Positions 60,968 to 64,000 of a DNA stretch of 64,000 nucleotides are shown here, piece by piece. A model generated the notes under the pieces. That model ran no database searches and was not told the DNA's origin. It saw only the letters and a program-made list of their open reading frames with translations. Source of the stretch: Oscillospiraceae bacterium (GTDB lineage: Bacteria > Bacillota > Clostridia > Oscillospirales > Acutalibacteraceae). The stretch's first letter is position 1. Every line of letters begins with the position of its first letter. The translations under genes were made by a program, and so were the position numbers. Where the stretch lies: assembly GCA_015066015.1 (NCBI GenBank), contig SVPE01000005.1, positions 1 to 64,000 on the forward strand, read 5' to 3'.

Positions 60968-62842
60968 ATGAAATACTTTGCAAAAGAATACGATGTTATT
61001 GTAATTGGTGCAGGACACGCCGGTATAGAAGCGGGACTTGCCGCGGCAAGACTCGGTGTAAGTGTCGGCGTTTTTACAATTAATATGGACTGGGTAGGTA
61101 ACATGCCCTGCAATCCTTCAATCGGCGGAACGTCCAAAGGACATCTTGTACGTGAGATAGATGCCCTTGGTGGTGAAATGGGAAAGGCTGCTGACGCTAA
61201 CACTTTGCAAAGTCGTATACTTAATCTTGGAAAAGGTCCTGCAGTACACTCCTTGCGCGCTCAGATTGACCGAAGACGTTACAGTGAATATATGAAGCAC
61301 GTAATGGAATTGCAGCAAGGTCTTGAAATCATCCAGGCAGAAATCACTGAGCTGATAAAAACGGAAGATGATAAATGGCAGGTCACAACTCAGCTTGAAG
61401 CAAATTACAATGCAAAGTGTGTAATACTTGCTACAGGTACATTTCTTGCTTCAAAGATATACGTAGGAGACGTTGTATACGACGGTGGACCGGACGGAAT
61501 GTTTGCAGCAACAAGACTTGGTGAGTCCCTGAAAAAACTCGGACTTTCGACAAGGCGCTTCAAGACGGGAACTCCTTCACGTGTAAACAGAAGAAGTATT
61601 GATTTTTCCGGACTGGAGCGTCAGGACGGTGATGAAAGGGTTGTACCCTTCTCTTTTGACGGAAAATATAAACCTGAAAACAAATTACCCTGTTACATAA
61701 CATATACAAACGAGGATACAAAGCAGGTTATTCTTGATAATATTCACCGGTCTCCTCTTTACAGTGGAAAAATAGATGGTGTCGGTCCCAGATATTGTCC
61801 CTCTATTGAAGATAAGATTGTACGCTTTTCAGAAAAGAAGAGACATCAGCTTTTCATTGAGCCCTGCGGTGAAAACACAGAAGAAATGTATCTTCAGGGA
61901 ATGTCTTCTTCCTTGCCCGAGGATGTACAGCTTAAGTTTTTAAAAACAATTCCCGGTCTTGAAAATGTTCAGGTTATGAGAACGGCCTATGCTATAGAAT
62001 ATGATTGTGTTGATCCTCTTACTCTCAATGCAAGTCTTGAGTTCAAGGATTTCCCGGGTCTTTTCGGAGCAGGTCAGTTCAACGGATCAAGCGGTTATGA
62101 GGAAGCTGCCGCGCAGGGGCTTATCGCCGGCATAAATGCTGCGCAGAAATGTTTGGGAAAGGAATACCTTGTTCTGGACAGGGCCTCCTCATATATAGGC
62201 ACACTAATCGATGATCTTGTTACCAAGGGTTGTTCTGATCCCTACAGAATGATGACTTCACGGTCTGAGTACCGTCTTATTTTAAGACAGGACAATGCTG
62301 ATATCAGACTTACAAAGTACGGTTATGATATTGGTCTTGTAGGTGAGGAAAAATGGCATCGCCTTCAGGAGAAGATAAGACTTATCAAAGAGGAAAAAGA
62401 AAGAATATCCCTTGTCTCAGTACCGATGAGCAAAGAAATCGATGAGCTTTTGGTTTCACGTGAAACATCACCGTTGGTTACGGGTTGCCGACTGTCAGAG
62501 CTTCTGAAGCGTCCCCAGCTCGATTACGAGGCACTTAAGGATTTTGATCCTGACAGACCTGATTTACCCTATGAAATTTTCGAGCAGGTAGAAATAGGTA
62601 TAAAGTACGAAGGATATATCAGAAGACAGCTCGCACAGGTAGAAGAAATGAGACGTCTTGAGGTAAAGAGCCTTAAAATGATAAACGATTATGAAGAAGT
62701 TACGGGTTTAAGAAGTGAAGCGAGAGAAAAGCTTAATAAAATCAAACCGGAAAATCTCGGCCAGGCTTCCCGTATAAGCGGCGTAAGCCCTGCTGATATA
62801 TCAGTACTTCTTATATATCTTGCAAAAAACGGACTTAATTAA
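60968..62842 (+). CDS. mnmG: tRNA uridine-5-carboxymethylaminomethyl modification enzyme MnmG
   Basis: 624 aa. FAD-binding loop VIVIGAGHAGIEAGLAAARLG begins at residue 12; CNPSIGGTSKGHLVREID (near residue 49) and the C-terminal helical tRNA domain ending GVSPADISVLLIYL are diagnostic. MnmG with MnmE modifies U34 of tRNAs. ATG follows AAAGG with an 11-bp gap. It leads the block mnmG-rsmG-parB. MnmE is not in the window. A parS site lies inside the gene. Confidence 0.97.
   Translation: MKYFAKEYDVIVIGAGHAGIEAGLAAARLGVSVGVFTINMDWVGNMPCNPSIGGTSKGHLVREIDALGGEMGKAADANTLQSRILNLGKGPAVHSLRAQIDRRRYSEYMKHVMELQQGLEIIQAEITELIKTEDDKWQVTTQLEANYNAKCVILATGTFLASKIYVGDVVYDGGPDGMFAATRLGESLKKLGLSTRRFKTGTPSRVNRRSIDFSGLERQDGDERVVPFSFDGKYKPENKLPCYITYTNEDTKQVILDNIHRSPLYSGKIDGVGPRYCPSIEDKIVRFSEKKRHQLFIEPCGENTEEMYLQGMSSSLPEDVQLKFLKTIPGLENVQVMRTAYAIEYDCVDPLTLNASLEFKDFPGLFGAGQFNGSSGYEEAAAQGLIAGINAAQKCLGKEYLVLDRASSYIGTLIDDLVTKGCSDPYRMMTSRSEYRLILRQDNADIRLTKYGYDIGLVGEEKWHRLQEKIRLIKEEKERISLVSVPMSKEIDELLVSRETSPLVTGCRLSELLKRPQLDYEALKDFDPDRPDLPYEIFEQVEIGIKYEGYIRRQLAQVEEMRRLEVKSLKMINDYEEVTGLRSEAREKLNKIKPENLGQASRISGVSPADISVLLIYLAKNGLN
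62452..62467. other. parS centromere site within mnmG
   Basis: GGTTTCACGTGAAACA (62452-62467) equals the ParB site consensus TGTTTCACGTGAAACA except for the first base; the 14-bp palindromic core is perfect. It lies in frame over codons for VSRETS. Confidence 0.8.
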
Positions 62843-62854
62843 GAGGTGAAAAGT

Positions 62855-63577
62855 ATGTCCGAATTCATTTCAAAGAAATTACTTAAGGAAAAAGCAGAAA
62901 AATACGGTGTAATGCTTGATGATAAAGCTCTTGAGAGATTCGATATTTATGCGAAACTGCTTGTAGAATGGAATGAAAAAATAAATCTTACAGCTATTAC
63001 AGATCCTGAAGAAATCGTAATAAAACACTTTGTTGATTCGCTCACTGTATTTTCAGCAGTAGAAATCCCTCAACGGGCTAAAATAATAGATGTCGGCACC
63101 GGAGCCGGATTTCCCGGAGTAGCAATGCTTATTGCAAGACCGGATCTTGATGTTACTCTTCTTGACAGTACAAACAAAAAGCTTAATGTTATAAGAGATA
63201 TACTTGAAAATATAGGACTTGAGGCAAATGTAGTCCACAAAAGAGCAGAGGAAGCAGGTCAGAGCAAGGATTACCGTGAGGTTTACGATTTTGCTACGGC
63301 AAGAGCCGTTTCAAATCTTCGGGATCTTTCAGAATATTGCATACCTTTTGTTAAAGTCGGCGGAACGTTTATATCGATGAAAAGTGCAAAGGCAGATGAA
63401 GAAATCGAAGAGGGAAAGAAAGCTATTTCTGTTTTAGGCGGTAAAATAGAAGCGAAGAAAACCCTTGAACTTGAAACCGCCGGAGAAAGAACAGTTATTT
63501 TAATCAAAAAGATTTCGTCAACTTCCAACAAATATCCCAGACCTTCAGCAAAGATTGCAAAAAATCCTATAAAATAA
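62855..63577 (+). CDS. rsmG: 16S rRNA (guanine-N7) methyltransferase RsmG
   Basis: 240 aa. S-adenosylmethionine site IDVGTGAGFPGVAMLIARP with the opening WNEKINLTAITDPEEIVIKHFVDS. It methylates G527 of 16S rRNA. ATG 62855 has AAGAGGTG 6 bases before it; a GTG start three codons upstream overlaps that site. It starts 12 bp after mnmG. Confidence 0.96.
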   Translation: MSEFISKKLLKEKAEKYGVMLDDKALERFDIYAKLLVEWNEKINLTAITDPEEIVIKHFVDSLTVFSAVEIPQRAKIIDVGTGAGFPGVAMLIARPDLDVTLLDSTNKKLNVIRDILENIGLEANVVHKRAEEAGQSKDYREVYDFATARAVSNLRDLSEYCIPFVKVGGTFISMKSAKADEEIEEGKKAISVLGGKIEAKKTLELETAGERTVILIKKISSTSNKYPRPSAKIAKNPIK

Positions 63578-63585
63578 AATATCTT

Positions 63586-63623
63586 AACCGTATTTTGTGT
63601 TGAAAAATGTAAAACGGTTTTTG
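63586..63623 (+). terminator. Possible terminator after rsmG
   Basis: AACCG and TTTT (63586-63596) pair with AAAA and CGGTT (63611-63619), with a 2-nt bulge and a T-run. Confidence 0.5.
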
Positions 63624-63692
63624 TGGACAACCTTTTCTTGTTGTGATATTCTTTACAGCAAGGAAAGGTTATTTTTATCCGGAGGGTACGAA

Positions 63693-64000
63693 ATGATAAC
63701 AGAAAAACCGAAATCTGCCGGGCAGGTATTGCTTATTCCTAATGAGATTATTTATCCGAATCCGAGTCAGCCTCGCAGAAATTTTAATCAGGAAGAGCTT
63801 GTTAATCTGGCAATCAGTATCAGACTTAACGGAATACTGCAGCCTATAACCGTAAGAGAAACAGAAAACGGATATGAAGTTGTGTCGGGTGAAAGGCGGT
63901 TAAGAGCCTCACGCCTTGCCGGAATGCTCAATGTGCCATGTATAGTCATCGAGGCAAACAACTTTAAATCCGCCGTTTATGCTTTGATTGAGAATCTCCA
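63693..64000 (+). CDS. ParB/Noc family protein, N-terminal part (cut by the window edge)
   Basis: 102 codons, running off the right edge. ATG 63693 follows CCGGAGGG. The ParB N-terminal signatures are present: IIYPNPSQPRRNF, EELVNLAISIRLNGILQPITV, SGERRLRASRLAG and ALIENL. It could be Noc or Spo0J/ParB; position behind rsmG fits Noc in other Firmicutes, but the separation needs the C-terminal part. The perfect-core parS site in mnmG would be the binding site if it is ParB. Confidence 0.9.
   Translation, partial: MITEKPKSAGQVLLIPNEIIYPNPSQPRRNFNQEELVNLAISIRLNGILQPITVRETENGYEVVSGERRLRASRLAGMLNVPCIVIEANNFKSAVYALIENL

Overview
The window reads as chromosomal DNA of a low-GC, strictly anaerobic Gram-positive of the class Clostridia, most likely an uncultured gut member of the Ruminococcaceae/Oscillospirales type. 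The grounds are the gene block dnaA-dnaN-S4(YaaA)-recF-remB-gyrB-gyrA, small Clostridia proteins (TSCPD family, RemB, YcxB-like), rubrerythrin, many ABC and glycan-degradation genes, AAGGAGG-type ribosome binding sites and vegetative promoters of the TTGACA-17-TATAAT type. No species can be named from sequence alone.

Layout. At the left edge (1-290) two tandem promoters on the minus strand drive an rRNA operon whose 16S gene lies outside the window. At 1.3-6.2 kb one promoter and one terminator enclose an unusual five-gene minus-strand operon: two related SCP2-like proteins flank a class III aminotransferase and a split transketolase. From 6 to 22 kb there is a mixture of housekeeping and hypothetical genes (queH, a PAP2 phosphatase, phosphoesterases, an ABC-F protein, rubrerythrin, prfB, a short-chain dehydrogenase, tRNA-Thr, a degenerate LCP-type protein). 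From 23 to 45 kb lie glycogen phosphorylase, a TPP-riboswitch-controlled thiamine/pyrimidine uptake operon, a GH2 glycosidase, a two-gene ABC exporter, glyQS, a PadR-controlled membrane protein, and an operon with a YjdF-like protein, a MurE-type ligase and a GH43 enzyme. From 46 to 64 kb is the replication-origin neighbourhood: nth and ogg diverge from dnaA, then every gene points right (dnaN, S4, recF, remB, gyrB, two YcxB-like genes, gyrA, LCP, thioesterase, HAD phosphatase, mnmG, rsmG, parB/noc).

The dnaA-dnaN gap carries DnaA boxes and, close to dnaN, a run of trinucleotides that matches the DnaA-trio unwinding element. A near-perfect parS site lies inside mnmG, just upstream of the partial parB/noc gene.

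The most unusual material is intergenic. (1) Two loci (22.55 and 35.92 kb) hold the same four-way-junction 'cloverleaf': a 10-bp closing stem and three abutting hairpin arms, with compensatory base changes in the closing stem. A third locus (15.86 kb) has the same architecture with unrelated arm sequences. (2) A roughly 210-250 bp structured repeat occurs as a tandem pair (9.1-9.5 kb), a single full copy (15.5 kb) and a partial copy (38.8 kb). Its long hairpin is preserved by compensatory changes, and the full copies carry an intrinsic terminator with a constant TTCGATG loop. (3) The five-gene SCP2-like/transketolase/aminotransferase operon has no function I recognise and is the best candidate for an undescribed pathway.
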